From Bacteroidota bacterium (GTDB lineage: Bacteria > Bacteroidota > Bacteroidia > Bacteroidales > B39-G9): DNA of 64,000 nt. The number at the start of each line of letters is the position of its first letter. Position 1 is the stretch's first letter. Below are positions 37,307 through 45,726 of this stretch, piece after piece. The translations under genes and the position numbers were made by a program. A model generated the notes under the pieces. It made no database searches and was not told the DNA's origin. It saw only the letters and a list, made by a program, of their open reading frames with translations. The stretch spans positions 53,551-117,550 of the forward strand of contig JADFUR010000004.1 of the NCBI GenBank assembly GCA_015222055.1. The letters run 5' to 3'.

Positions 37307-37927
37307 CTATGGGTTTTTGTCTTTAATGAAGTAAGTTAGTTTTTCAATAGATGTAATCATATCATATTCTTCGAGGCAAATATTTTGTGAAATTTTAATT
37401 GGTGTCGTTGTAAAATTTAATATTCCTTTAATCCCCGACATTGTTAGTTTTTCTGCAATATCAATTACATTATCAGGAGGTGTAGTAATAATTCCAATAC
37501 TAATATTTTCTTTTTTTATTATGTCAACCAAGTCATTAATGTGGTAACATTTAACTCCGGAGATCACTTTCCCAACTTTAGCAGGATTACGATCAAAGGC
37601 TGCTATAATTTTTAAGTTTGAGCGTTTGCCATTGAAGTATGATGTTATAGCTTTTCCTAAATTACCAATGCCAATTATTGCTATGTTTTGATCATTTTTC
37701 GAATCAATTGTTTTCCCAATTGCGTCGATTAATTTTTTTACATTGTAGCCTTTTCGTAATTGTCCGGAATAGCCAATAAGCATAATATCTCTACGGACTT
37801 GAACTGCCGTAATGTTGTGAAATTCTGCTAGTTCATGTGAGAAAATATGTAACTTGCCTTTTGCTAATATTTGTAATAATGTTCTTCTATATTGACTTAA
37901 TCTTTCGATAGTTTTTGCTGGTAGCAT
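37307..37927 (-). CDS. rex: Redox-sensing transcriptional repressor Rex
   Basis: 206 aa. Winged-helix DNA-binding domain (LSQYRRTLLQILAKGKLHIFSHELAEFHNITAVQVRRDIMLIGYSGQLRKGYNVKKLIDAIG), then a Rossmann domain with the NADH-binding GIGNLGKAITSYF. It senses the NADH/NAD ratio and usually represses fermentation and hydrogenase genes. It is 24 bases downstream of the receiver/kinase gene, so it is in the same transcript direction as the hydrogenase genes. A Rex-like operator lies before hydC. Confidence 0.93.
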   Translation of the reverse strand: MLPAKTIERLSQYRRTLLQILAKGKLHIFSHELAEFHNITAVQVRRDIMLIGYSGQLRKGYNVKKLIDAIGKTIDSKNDQNIAIIGIGNLGKAITSYFNGKRSNLKIIAAFDRNPAKVGKVISGVKCYHINDLVDIIKKENISIGIITTPPDNVIDIAEKLTMSGIKGILNFTTTPIKISQNICLEEYDMITSIEKLTYFIKDKNP

Positions 37928-37951
37928 AATTTTTCAGCTTGATTTTATTTA

Positions 37952-39070
37952 TTATTTATTTAGTGTTAATGAAAAAGTACTTCCTTGGTTAATTTTACTT
38001 TTAACTTCAATGTTGCCATTATATAATTGAACAATATCTTTAACAATTGATAATCCTAAACCTGTACCCGTAATACTTCTTGTTTTTTCGTTTTTTAAAC
38101 GGAAAAATTCTTTAAATAATTTAGGGATATCTTCTTGTGCCATTCCAATTCCTGTGTCGGAAACAGAAATTTTTATAGAATTGTTTTCTTCAGTAATAAG
38201 GCAATCAACAGTACCACCTTTTTTGTTATATTTTACAGCATTTGACAAAAGGTTGTTAAATATTATTTCAATTTCCTCAGGGTCAGCAGTAATTATGAAG
38301 TCATTATCGGCATCCAAATTAATTTTAATATCCATCTGAATTGCTAAAGGCTCAATTGTGTCTATTGCTATTTGTGCTGTTTTCGTAATATTTACAGGTT
38401 TTAATTCTCTTTTTTTCTTGCCAGCTTCAATGTGAGTAAGATCCAATAAATCCATAATCAAATTTCTCATTCCATTTATTCGAGCAAGAGAACGGTCAAT
38501 CATAGGAATGTAACTGTCAATATTGTCGCCTACTTGTTTGCCTTTAATTATTTTCAAATAGCCTTCAATGGCATTAATTGGGGCTTTAAGTTCGTGTGAC
38601 AATACAGATAAAAATTGAAAGCGAATTTGCTTCCCTTCAACTTTCATTTTTTTTGTCATACGTTTTAGATAGATATGCTTAGCAATATTCTCGACTGATG
38701 ATTTTAGCTCTTGAGGAGTAAACGGTTTTGGTACAAAATCGAAAGCCCCGTTTGCTGTTGCTTTAACTGCAATATCGATGGAGGCATGTGATGTTATCAT
38801 TATAACCAAAACATTAATATGTTCTTTTGTAATTTTTTCTAATATCTCAACACCGCTTATTCCCGGCAATTTATTGTCTAAGAGTAAAATTTCAGGAGGA
38901 TTTGTTGTTATTATATCTACAGCTTCTTCTCCTGTCAAAACATCGTCAATTTCGAATTCAATATTCTCTTCCATAAATGGATATGTAACAGTGAAGTCGG
39001 AAAGAATACGTTTTATTCCAGAGCATATTCCCGGTTCATCGTCAACAACTAATATTTTTAGTTTCCCCAT
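37952..39070 (-). CDS. Soluble receiver-histidine kinase hybrid
   Basis: 372 aa. N-terminal receiver domain (residues 4-125: VVDDEPGI, phosphoacceptor in LLLDNKLPGISG, FVPKPF) is followed by a HisKA dimerisation helix with FLSVLSHELKAPINA (the His) and an HATPase domain (NNLLSNAVKYN, DTGIGM, GTGLGLSIV). No membrane segment or sensor domain is visible, so it must take its input through the receiver or a partner. It is 17 bases after the response-regulator gene and 24 before rex. Confidence 0.9.
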   Translation of the reverse strand: MGKLKILVVDDEPGICSGIKRILSDFTVTYPFMEENIEFEIDDVLTGEEAVDIITTNPPEILLLDNKLPGISGVEILEKITKEHINVLVIMITSHASIDIAVKATANGAFDFVPKPFTPQELKSSVENIAKHIYLKRMTKKMKVEGKQIRFQFLSVLSHELKAPINAIEGYLKIIKGKQVGDNIDSYIPMIDRSLARINGMRNLIMDLLDLTHIEAGKKKRELKPVNITKTAQIAIDTIEPLAIQMDIKINLDADNDFIITADPEEIEIIFNNLLSNAVKYNKKGGTVDCLITEENNSIKISVSDTGIGMAQEDIPKLFKEFFRLKNEKTRSITGTGLGLSIVKDIVQLYNGNIEVKSKINQGSTFSLTLNK

Positions 39071-39087
39071 AATATTTTTTATTGTAA

Positions 39088-39501
39088 TTATTGTTTAGTA
39101 TCCTTCAAACCAAGAAGTCTCGTAATCTCTTTATGTATTTGGTCTTCTCTAATACCTTTGTCCAGATATAAGTCTGCTTTTATCCATCTCTTATTTTTTT
39201 CAGAATTTAGAGAAAATGAATATCCTGCTTCAGCACTAACTCCGGTTGCAATAATTATGGGAACATCTGGATAAAGTTTTTTTATTCGATAGCAAAGAAT
39301 AAAGCCACTGTCATCATTTTCCATCATAAGGTCGAAAATTGCTAAATCAGGCTTTAGTGTTTTAATAATATTCTCAGCTTCCTTTTGGCTGTCTGCACAA
39401 ACAACACGATATCCAAAACCCTCAATTTTCATTTTCATTTGAAAAAGATAGTCGTAATCATCATCTGCTATTAGTATCGTTTTTTTATTTATATCTTCCA
39501 T
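39088..39501 (-). CDS. Single-domain response regulator
   Basis: 137 aa receiver only. ILIADDDYDYLFQMKMK, the phosphoacceptor Asp in AIFDLMMENDDSG, ATG, and the Lys of LYLDKGI are present. There is no output domain, so it acts through another protein, plausibly the kinase encoded next. It lies between hydA and the kinase, 116 bases after hydA. Confidence 0.88.
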   Translation of the reverse strand: MEDINKKTILIADDDYDYLFQMKMKIEGFGYRVVCADSQKEAENIIKTLKPDLAIFDLMMENDDSGFILCYRIKKLYPDVPIIIATGVSAEAGYSFSLNSEKNKRWIKADLYLDKGIREDQIHKEITRLLGLKDTKQ

Positions 39502-39617
39502 AAATTTATGTTTTTATATACTGAAATTATTTCAGCACAGGTTTCGGTTGATATCTATTTTAATAGTCATTTATTTTACATCATTTGGCTTCACCGTCAT
39601 TGGGTTGTCATTATTTC

Positions 39618-41339
39618 TTATAAAAGAACATCTCTTTTGCTGTAATTAGTAAATAAAGTTTTTTGTTTTTCTTTTTCAGATAATTTGTCCAAATAATTGC
39701 TGTATAATTCAATCATTTGAGAATTTTTGTGAGCGACTTTTATTAACTCTTTACTGTCAATTTCATATATTGATTTTGCACGAGATTTAATGTCTTTTGT
39801 GTCAGCATTAAGAGTTTGTCCTCCTCCATTAACACAGCCACACGGGCAAGCCATTATTTCAATAAAATGTATATCATTTCTTTGTGGCAAGGTCTTAATA
39901 AAATCACGAGCTTTAATCATGCTGCTTATAACCACTATTCCAAAATTAATTTTTCCGATTTTTATATTAAATTCTTTAACAGATTTGTTGCTACGAAGTT
40001 CAGCTATTTTTAAATTTTTTAATTCTTTACCTGTAATTTTATAATATAATGTACGTAAAATAGCTTCGGCAGTTCCTCCAGAAACGGAAGTAAGTTTTCC
40101 GGCAGAGCTTCTCGTATTGTAAGGAGAATCAGCCATTTCTTCTTCAATATTGTTAAAATCAATTCCGTGTAAACGTATTAGTTGAGCTAATTCACGAGTA
40201 GTTATTGCAACATCAACATCGGCAATACCTTTATTGGTCATTTCTTCACGTTGTGATTCGAATTTTTTGGCTGTACATGGTTCTATAGAAACAGTATAAA
40301 TATCTTCGGTTGGTATATTATTTTGTTCAGAATAGATTTTTTTTATTATGCTACCCATTATTTGTTGGGGCGATTTACATCTTGAAATATTTTTTAATAT
40401 TTCGGGAAAATATTCTTCTGCATATTTAATCCATGCAGGACAATTGCTTGTAAATAGAGGTAAATTTTCATTATTTTCAATTCTATTTATAATTTCATTT
40501 GCTTGTTCAATAATATAAATATCAGATGCAAATGTTGAATCAAAAACTTTGCTAAAACCAATTTTTCGTAAAGTAGCATTTATAATACCGGGAATATTTT
40601 TACCAGGTTTCATATTAAATTCTTCTGCTAAAGAAACAGATATTGTTGGAGAATAAAATACAACAACGTGTTTGTTAACAGTATTAAGAACTTGTTGAAT
40701 TTTATTTAGATTATTTCTCTCGTGAAGGGCTCCTGTAGGGCAAGCCAAAATGCATTGACCACAAAGTATACAATTAGAAACATTTAGGGGCTTATTAAAC
40801 GAAGTGCTAATAATGTGACGATTATTTATTTTGGCAAAATCATAAGTTGTGACCCCTTGAATTTCTTCACAAACACGAATACATCTTCCACAGAGAATGC
40901 ATTTATCTGCTTCTTTTATAATACTTGAACATGATGGGTCAATTTTCAGTTTAACTCTATTGTTTGAAAATTTTCGTTCACGTATATTTAGTTCTTCTGC
41001 TAATTTTTGTAATTCGCAATTTCCATTTCTTTCGCAATATAAACAATCGTCAGGATGGTTTGCAAGCAATAATTCTACAATTGTTTTTCGGGCTTTAATA
41101 ACTCTTTGAGAGTGCGTTTTAATTTTCATCCATTCTTCAACAGGATAGGAGCAAGCTGGAATTAAATTAGTTTTACCTTCAACTTCAACAACACAAATAC
41201 GACAGGCTCCTGTTGGAACAAAACCTTCAATATGACATAAAGTAGGAACTTTAATACCATTTCTTTTAAGTGCAGAGAGTATTGTCTCTCCTCTATTTGC
41301 TTTTATCGTTTTATTATTAACTTCAATATCAATAATCAT
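39618..41339 (-). CDS. hydA: [FeFe]-hydrogenase catalytic subunit HydA with atypical H-cluster pocket
   Basis: 573 aa. N-terminal [2Fe-2S] domain (PTLCHIEG, GACRIC), the His-Cys [4Fe-4S] motif HPDDCLYCERNGNC (residues 95-108), and two ferredoxin clusters (CILCGRCIRVC and CILCGQCILAC). The H-cluster domain runs from about 220. The ligand Cys are all present, C300, C355, C498, C502. But L1 is TSNCPAW (Asn299), L2 is EPCTAKKFE (Glu353), L3 is MACPCGCVNGGGQT (extra Cys500), and Gln279 and Thr417 occupy positions usually Glu and Phe in the clostridial enzyme. Lys358, Gln325, Ser319 and Glu282 are kept. With HydB and HydC it forms an NADH-linked, probably bifurcating or confurcating complex; whether it makes H2 well is open. 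Confidence 0.88.
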   Translation of the reverse strand: MIIDIEVNNKTIKANRGETILSALKRNGIKVPTLCHIEGFVPTGACRICVVEVEGKTNLIPACSYPVEEWMKIKTHSQRVIKARKTIVELLLANHPDDCLYCERNGNCELQKLAEELNIRERKFSNNRVKLKIDPSCSSIIKEADKCILCGRCIRVCEEIQGVTTYDFAKINNRHIISTSFNKPLNVSNCILCGQCILACPTGALHERNNLNKIQQVLNTVNKHVVVFYSPTISVSLAEEFNMKPGKNIPGIINATLRKIGFSKVFDSTFASDIYIIEQANEIINRIENNENLPLFTSNCPAWIKYAEEYFPEILKNISRCKSPQQIMGSIIKKIYSEQNNIPTEDIYTVSIEPCTAKKFESQREEMTNKGIADVDVAITTRELAQLIRLHGIDFNNIEEEMADSPYNTRSSAGKLTSVSGGTAEAILRTLYYKITGKELKNLKIAELRSNKSVKEFNIKIGKINFGIVVISSMIKARDFIKTLPQRNDIHFIEIMACPCGCVNGGGQTLNADTKDIKSRAKSIYEIDSKELIKVAHKNSQMIELYSNYLDKLSEKEKQKTLFTNYSKRDVLL

Positions 41340-41379
41340 TTTAAATAAATGTTGTTAGATTAGATGAATTAATATAAAA

Positions 41380-43329
41380 TTATTTAATAATTACAGCACC
41401 AAATTTACAGGCATCAAAACAATTGCCACAACCTATACATTTATCCTGAATAATAAAATGAGGGTTGTTGCTGCTGCCAATTATTGCATCAACAGGACAT
41501 TTTTTAGCACACATAGTACAGCCGGTGCATTTGTCAACATCAATAAAAAAAGTTTGTAATTCAGTGCAAACACCGGCTCTGCATTTTCGGTCAAAAATAT
41601 GTTCTTCATATTCTTCTTTAAAATATTTTAGAGTGTTTAATACTGCATTGGGGGCTGTTTGTCCTAAGCCACAAAGAGATGTATCAATAATTACTTTGGC
41701 AAGACTTTCTAATTGTGTAATACCTTTAAATCTTTCGAGTGAGCTGTGTTGTTTTTCGTTAGTTGGCTTTTTTGTAATATTATCGAGAATATCATACATT
41801 TGTTTTGTTCCTTCACGGCAGGGAATACATTTTCCACAACTTTCATTTTTTACAAAATTCATAAAAAATTTAACAACATCAACAATACAGGTTTTGTCGT
41901 CCATAACAAACATTCCTCCTGAACCCATTATTGCCCCAATTTCTTTTAATGCTTCATAATCAATTGGAATGTCAATATTTTCTTCAGTAATGCAACCTCC
42001 TGTAGGTCCTCCAATTTGGACGGCTTTAAATTTATTATTCTCTTTAATTCCCCCCGATATTTTAAAAATAATGTCGTTAACGCTTGTTCCCATAGGAACT
42101 TCAACAAGTCCAGTTATTTCTGTTTTTCCTGTTACCGCAAATACTTTGGTTCCTTTGCTCGTTTCTGTTCCAATTAAGTTATACCATTTAGCTCCTTTAT
42201 TAATAATATCGGGAATATTTGCTAGTGTTTCAACATTATTAACAACAGTAGGTTTGTTAAATAATCCGCTCACAGCAGGGTAGGGTGGCTTCTGCCGAGG
42301 AATTCCTCTTTTCCCTTCAATACTGTTTATTAATGCCGTTTCTTCTCCGCAAACAAAAGCTCCGGCTCCTTTTGAGATAACAATCTCAAGATTAAAACCA
42401 CTTTCAAAAATATTATGACCTATTAATCCATATTCTTTTGCTTGCTTAATAGCATTTTTTAAACGTTCAACTGCCAGCAAGTATTCGGTTCTTATATAAA
42501 TATATGCTTTTGTAGCTCCAATAGCGTAAGCTGCTATTTCTATACCTTCTATTAATTTGTGAGGATTTCCTTCAATTATGGCACGATCCATGAATGACCC
42601 AGGGTCGCTCTCGTCGGCATTACAAATCAAGTAACGTTGTTCGCTAGGTGTGTTGTATGCAATCTCCCATTTTTTTCCTGTTGGAAAACCACCTCCTCCT
42701 CTTCCTCTTAGTCCGCTTTCTTTTATTAGCTTACATATTTCTTCGGAGGTGTAATATCTTATGGTTTTTAAAAAAGATTTATATCCGTCATTTGCGATAT
42801 ATTCGTTAATTGATTGCGGATTAATTTTACCACAATTTTTTAGAACAACACGTTTTTGTAATGCGAAAAAATTTAAGTCTTCAATAAAAGGAATATTTGG
42901 CCAAGCTTCGAGATTTGTATTTTTAAATTGGCCTAACACATATTCTTCAACAATAATATTACTAAAAATGGCATCAAGAACAGTGTTTACTTTTTCTTTT
43001 GTTATTAGTTTAAAAGAGATGCGGTTTTTTCCAGGTAACTGAACGTCCAATAATGGTTCGTAGGAGCATATTCCAAGGCATCCGACTGGAATTATTTCAG
43101 CTTCAACATTACGTTCAACGATATAATTCTCTACAGCTTTTATAGTTTCTTTTGCACCCGCAACTAATCCACAAGTTCCGGCTCCTATATATATTATTGG
43201 TTTTGTTACTTTTTCGCGTTTTATTAATTTTATTTGCCCTTCAATTTTATTATCAATATTATCGGCTTTGTTTAACAAAACATGATTTATTAGTAATTCT
43301 TTTTTGTTATTATTGTCCTTAGAATACAT
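41380..43329 (-). CDS. hydB: HydB, NuoF-like NADH/FMN subunit of the hydrogenase complex
   Basis: 649 aa. N-terminal [2Fe-2S]-type region (GAGTCGLVAGAKE, VGCLGICSYEP), then the NuoF core: GLRGRGGGGFPTGKKWE for NADH/FMN, CNADESDPGSFMDR, and the [4Fe-4S] ligand set SCGKCIPCREG with a later LCGLGQ Cys. The C-terminus carries two ferredoxin clusters (CTGCTMCAKKCP and CIGCGNCFDAC). This extended NuoF form is typical of trimeric NAD(P)H-linked [FeFe]-hydrogenases. It is 6 bases after hydC and 40 bases before hydA. Confidence 0.93.
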   Translation of the reverse strand: MYSKDNNNKKELLINHVLLNKADNIDNKIEGQIKLIKREKVTKPIIYIGAGTCGLVAGAKETIKAVENYIVERNVEAEIIPVGCLGICSYEPLLDVQLPGKNRISFKLITKEKVNTVLDAIFSNIIVEEYVLGQFKNTNLEAWPNIPFIEDLNFFALQKRVVLKNCGKINPQSINEYIANDGYKSFLKTIRYYTSEEICKLIKESGLRGRGGGGFPTGKKWEIAYNTPSEQRYLICNADESDPGSFMDRAIIEGNPHKLIEGIEIAAYAIGATKAYIYIRTEYLLAVERLKNAIKQAKEYGLIGHNIFESGFNLEIVISKGAGAFVCGEETALINSIEGKRGIPRQKPPYPAVSGLFNKPTVVNNVETLANIPDIINKGAKWYNLIGTETSKGTKVFAVTGKTEITGLVEVPMGTSVNDIIFKISGGIKENNKFKAVQIGGPTGGCITEENIDIPIDYEALKEIGAIMGSGGMFVMDDKTCIVDVVKFFMNFVKNESCGKCIPCREGTKQMYDILDNITKKPTNEKQHSSLERFKGITQLESLAKVIIDTSLCGLGQTAPNAVLNTLKYFKEEYEEHIFDRKCRAGVCTELQTFFIDVDKCTGCTMCAKKCPVDAIIGSSNNPHFIIQDKCIGCGNCFDACKFGAVIIK

Positions 43330-43335
43330 CTCGAC

Positions 43336-43800
43336 TTACTTTTCTAATGATTGATAAAATTTAATTATTTTTTTTATTTCAATTAAATTAATTTTTGAGT
43401 AGAATTTACCATTTACAGATATTACAGGAGATAGGCTACAGGCACCCATGCAGTTAACAGATTGTAAACTAAATATTCCGTCGTTTGTTGTTTCCCCGTC
43501 TTTTATGTTAAGGATTTTTTCAATTTCTGTTAAAATTTTTTTAGAGCCGGATGTATGGCAAGATGTGCCGTTACATAATAATATGTGATATTTGCCCTTT
43601 GGCTTGAAAACAAACTGGTCGTAAAAAGTAGCTATGCCAAATATTTTGCTTGTAGGCAAATCAAAATGTTTGCTAACACTAACAATAGCTTCCTCGGAAA
43701 GATATCCAAAGGCATTTTGTATTTCTTGAAGAATAGGGATTAAGTTATCCCTATCTGAGTTTGTAAATTTATTAATTATTGTATCAATAGTTTTCGACAT
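43336..43800 (-). CDS. hydC: HydC, NuoE-like [2Fe-2S] subunit
   Basis: 154 aa thioredoxin-like ferredoxin. The four cluster Cys are in CNGTSCHTSGS and NCMGACSLSP. The N-terminal helical part (IPILQEIQNAFGYLSEEAIVSVSKHFDLPTSKIFGIATFYDQF) is the NuoE pattern. It transfers electrons between HydB and HydA. It is the first gene of the run; its promoter region holds a Rex-like site. Confidence 0.93.
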   Translation of the reverse strand: MSKTIDTIINKFTNSDRDNLIPILQEIQNAFGYLSEEAIVSVSKHFDLPTSKIFGIATFYDQFVFKPKGKYHILLCNGTSCHTSGSKKILTEIEKILNIKDGETTNDGIFSLQSVNCMGACSLSPVISVNGKFYSKINLIEIKKIIKFYQSLEK

Positions 43801-43826
43801 TCTATGATTATTGTTAAAATATAAAT

Positions 43827-43834
43827 CAAAAATA
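43827..43834 (-). promoter_or_regulatory. Bacteroidetes -7 element for hydC
   Basis: On the - strand TATTTTTG matches TAnnTTTG. A TTTA at about 20 bases upstream could serve as a weak -33. It lies 27 bases upstream of the hydC start codon, so the 5' leader would be short. Confidence 0.35.
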
Positions 43835-43861
43835 CAAAATTTTATTGTTTTTTAATAAACA

Positions 43862-43879
43862 TTGTTAAAATAATAACAG
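43862..43879. promoter_or_regulatory. Candidate Rex operator before hydC
   Basis: TTGTTAA-AATA-ATAACAG agrees with the Rex operator consensus TTGTTAA-N4-TTAACAA at 12 of 14 specified positions (mismatches at the first and last base of the right arm). It sits just upstream of the proposed hydC -33 element. A second half-site TTGTTAA is at 43811-43817. The site is between hydC and the divergent lipid kinase gene, so it could act on either. Confidence 0.5.
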
Positions 43880-44001
43880 CTAAAACGGATGTTATTATAG
43901 ATGAGCAAATTCAGTTAATTTATAAAAGTTTTTTTTTATTAATAAGATAAAATAAAAGAAAATAGTAGTATTTTTGATGTCTGTTTTTTTAATAAAAAAT
44001 A

Positions 44002-44931
44002 ATGAAAGAGAAGTTTTTAATAATAGCAAATCTTCATGCTGGAGCAAATAAAGGAGAGAAAGATTGGCCGGAAATTGAGGATGGCTTAAAAGCTACAGGC
44101 TTCATTTATAAGTGTGTGTTTACAAAGCAACGTGGTCATGCTATTGAAATTGCCAAAGAAAATATTTTAAATGGTTATAAGAATATTATTGGAGTTGGTG
44201 GCGATGGAACATTAAATGAGATTGTTAATGGAGTTTTTTCTCAAACTCAAGTGCCTTATAATGAGGTTGCAATTGGAATGATTCCTATTGGAACGGGTAA
44301 TGATTGGTGTAGAACGTTCAATATTCCTAATAATTATATTGAAGCAATTGAGGTTATTAAAAATAATAAAAGAGTGTTTCAAGATATTGCAAAAATCTCT
44401 TTCAATAATCAAGGCGAAGAAAGTAACAGGTATTTTGTAAATGTTGCAGGAATGGGTTTTGATGCAGTTGTACTTCGAAAATCAAATCAAGATAAAGAGA
44501 AGGGGAAAGTGAGTAGTGTTGTATACTATAAAAATATTTTAACTACATTATTTAAACATAAATCGTTGCCATGTACAATTTCTATTGACAATAAATCGTT
44601 TGAGGTTGATGTTTTTAGTTTGAATGCCGGTCTTTGTAAATATAGTGGTGGCGGAATGATGCAAGTCCCCAATGCTGTGTTTAATGATGGAATGATAGAT
44701 GTAACTATAATTGAGAGAATAAAGAAATTTAAAGTCATTAGAAATGTAAAGAAATTATATGATGGCTCTTTTATTAATTTAAAAGAAGTACAAACACATA
44801 AAACAAAATGCTTGCATGTTGAGAGCAAACATAATATTTTGCTTGAAGCGGATGGTGAATTTTTAGGTAATGCACCTGCAAAATTTTCTATTGTGCCTAG
44901 TGCATTAAGCATAATATCTAATTTGAAATAG
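44002..44931 (+). CDS. Diacylglycerol kinase-family lipid kinase (YegS/DgkB-like)
   Basis: 309 aa. Nucleotide motif GVGGDGTLNEIVNGVF, IPIGTGNDWCRTFNIP, and the C-terminal LEADGEFLGNAPAKFSI fit the DAGK catalytic family. It could phosphorylate diacylglycerol or another lipid or polyol in the cytosol or at the membrane; substrate is not settled by motifs. Divergent from hydC, and the last recognisable housekeeping gene before the accessory stretch. Confidence 0.85.
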   Translation: MKEKFLIIANLHAGANKGEKDWPEIEDGLKATGFIYKCVFTKQRGHAIEIAKENILNGYKNIIGVGGDGTLNEIVNGVFSQTQVPYNEVAIGMIPIGTGNDWCRTFNIPNNYIEAIEVIKNNKRVFQDIAKISFNNQGEESNRYFVNVAGMGFDAVVLRKSNQDKEKGKVSSVVYYKNILTTLFKHKSLPCTISIDNKSFEVDVFSLNAGLCKYSGGGMMQVPNAVFNDGMIDVTIIERIKKFKVIRNVKKLYDGSFINLKEVQTHKTKCLHVESKHNILLEADGEFLGNAPAKFSIVPSALSIISNLK

Positions 44932-45036
44932 AAACTGCTTATAGATTTTTTTTTATTCCATTGTTATCAATCGAACTCAGGTTATTAATGTTTGACATGA
45001 TTTTAAAATATTGAGAGTAAATAAAAATATTAAGAG

Positions 45037-45555
45037 ATGAAAAGAGTATTTTTAATTGCAACAATTTGTGTTATGACCACAAATTTATTTTAGCAAATTT
45101 ATAAACTGGAAACTATATTTTAAAATAAAGTAAGCGAAACATATCTTTCATATTGTAAAGTTCTTGAATCCTCAAACGAAGACAATAGCGATATATTTTT
45201 TATTTTGATAATTGGACTAAACGGACTTATGAGGTTGAATATTTCAAGGAAAACGCAAAAGAAATGTTTTCAGTTTTTGATGGAAATTAATTAGTTTAAA
45301 CAAAAATATAAAAATGAAGATAAAATATTAACTTATATTTTAGGAGTATAAGTTAAGACAATGAATTAATTAGGATTTAAGTATACTCTTGTGGTTGATA
45401 AGGAGAATAAGGTGGTTTGTCTTTTCAAGCAAAAGTATTGGTTGAAAAGACAAACATAATTTGTTTCATATTGTGAAGAAATGAATATTGATATAAGGAG
45501 AACGAGTAAAAGCCCTCAAAAAAATATACAATCACACTTGAGCAGTGTCTGTTAG
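45037..45555 (+). pseudogene. Decayed gene for a small secreted protein
   Basis: Coding-like segments survive in two frames. An ATG at 45037 opens a signal-peptide-like MKRVFLIATICVMTTNLF, then TAG at 45091. The same frame continues as QIYKLETIF, TAA, NKVSETYLSYCKVLESSNEDN. A frameshift near 45200 leads into DNWTKRTYEVEYFKENAKEM (45207 onward) to a TAA at 45288. The first frame then resumes with YKNEDKILTYILGV, TAA, TAA, KYTLVVDKENKVVCLFKQ, TAA, and MNIDIRRTSKSPQKN to TAG at 45553. At least four internal stops and a frameshift argue for a dead gene. The parent family is not recognised. Confidence 0.5.
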
Positions 45556-45610
45556 CTCAATATTGAGCAAAACTAAATGTGTCTTATATGCTAAAAACCA
45601 AATTTATATT

Positions 45611-45640
45611 TTGCATATTTAATATTTTAGTTAACTTTGA
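45611..45640 (+). promoter_or_regulatory. Promoter of the oxidoreductase/radical SAM pair
   Basis: TTTG (45611-45614), an 18-nt spacer, then TAACTTTG (45633-45640), an exact TAnnTTTG. Transcription from it would cover the hairpin at 45668-45701 as a leader. The same TAACTTTG recurs before the second cassette. Confidence 0.5.
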
Positions 45641-45667
45641 AAAAATATTAAATATAGATTTAATTAT

Positions 45668-45701
45668 AATAAATAAGACACCCTTGTGTGTCTTATTTAT
45701 T
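45668..45701 (+). repeat. Leader hairpin, copy A (AATAAGACAC...GTGTCTTATT)
   Basis: Perfect 14-bp arms, AATAAATAAGACAC (45668-45681) and GTGTCTTATTTATT (45688-45701), with a 6-nt loop, 25 bases before the oxidoreductase ATG. It is followed directly by GTTAG. The core matches copy B at 48233-48258. Confidence 0.8.
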
Positions 45702-45726
45702 GTTAGCCACAATAAAAGAATTACGT

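Noticed and set aside
37952..39070. Frameshifted or split two-component gene
   Set aside because: Receiver, HisKA and HATPase motifs are all in one clean frame of normal length; the neighbouring single receiver is a separate complete gene.
41465..41959. 164-codon + strand frame inside hydB
   Set aside because: The hydB frame carries all flavin and Fe-S motifs across the same bases, so this frame is a by-product.
39618..43800. Selenocysteine in the hydrogenase subunits, given the nearby selD
   Set aside because: The three hyd frames have no internal TGA and the ligand positions are Cys codons.
45481..45555. 24-residue Cys-ending peptide as a radical SAM precursor
   Set aside because: It is in the same frame as, and continuous with, the decayed gene fragment; no core-peptide pattern is seen.
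45688..45726. N-terminal extension of the oxidoreductase starting at GTG 45688
   Set aside because: The codons lie in the right arm of a perfect hairpin and encode an unconserved peptide; ATG 45727 gives a normal start.
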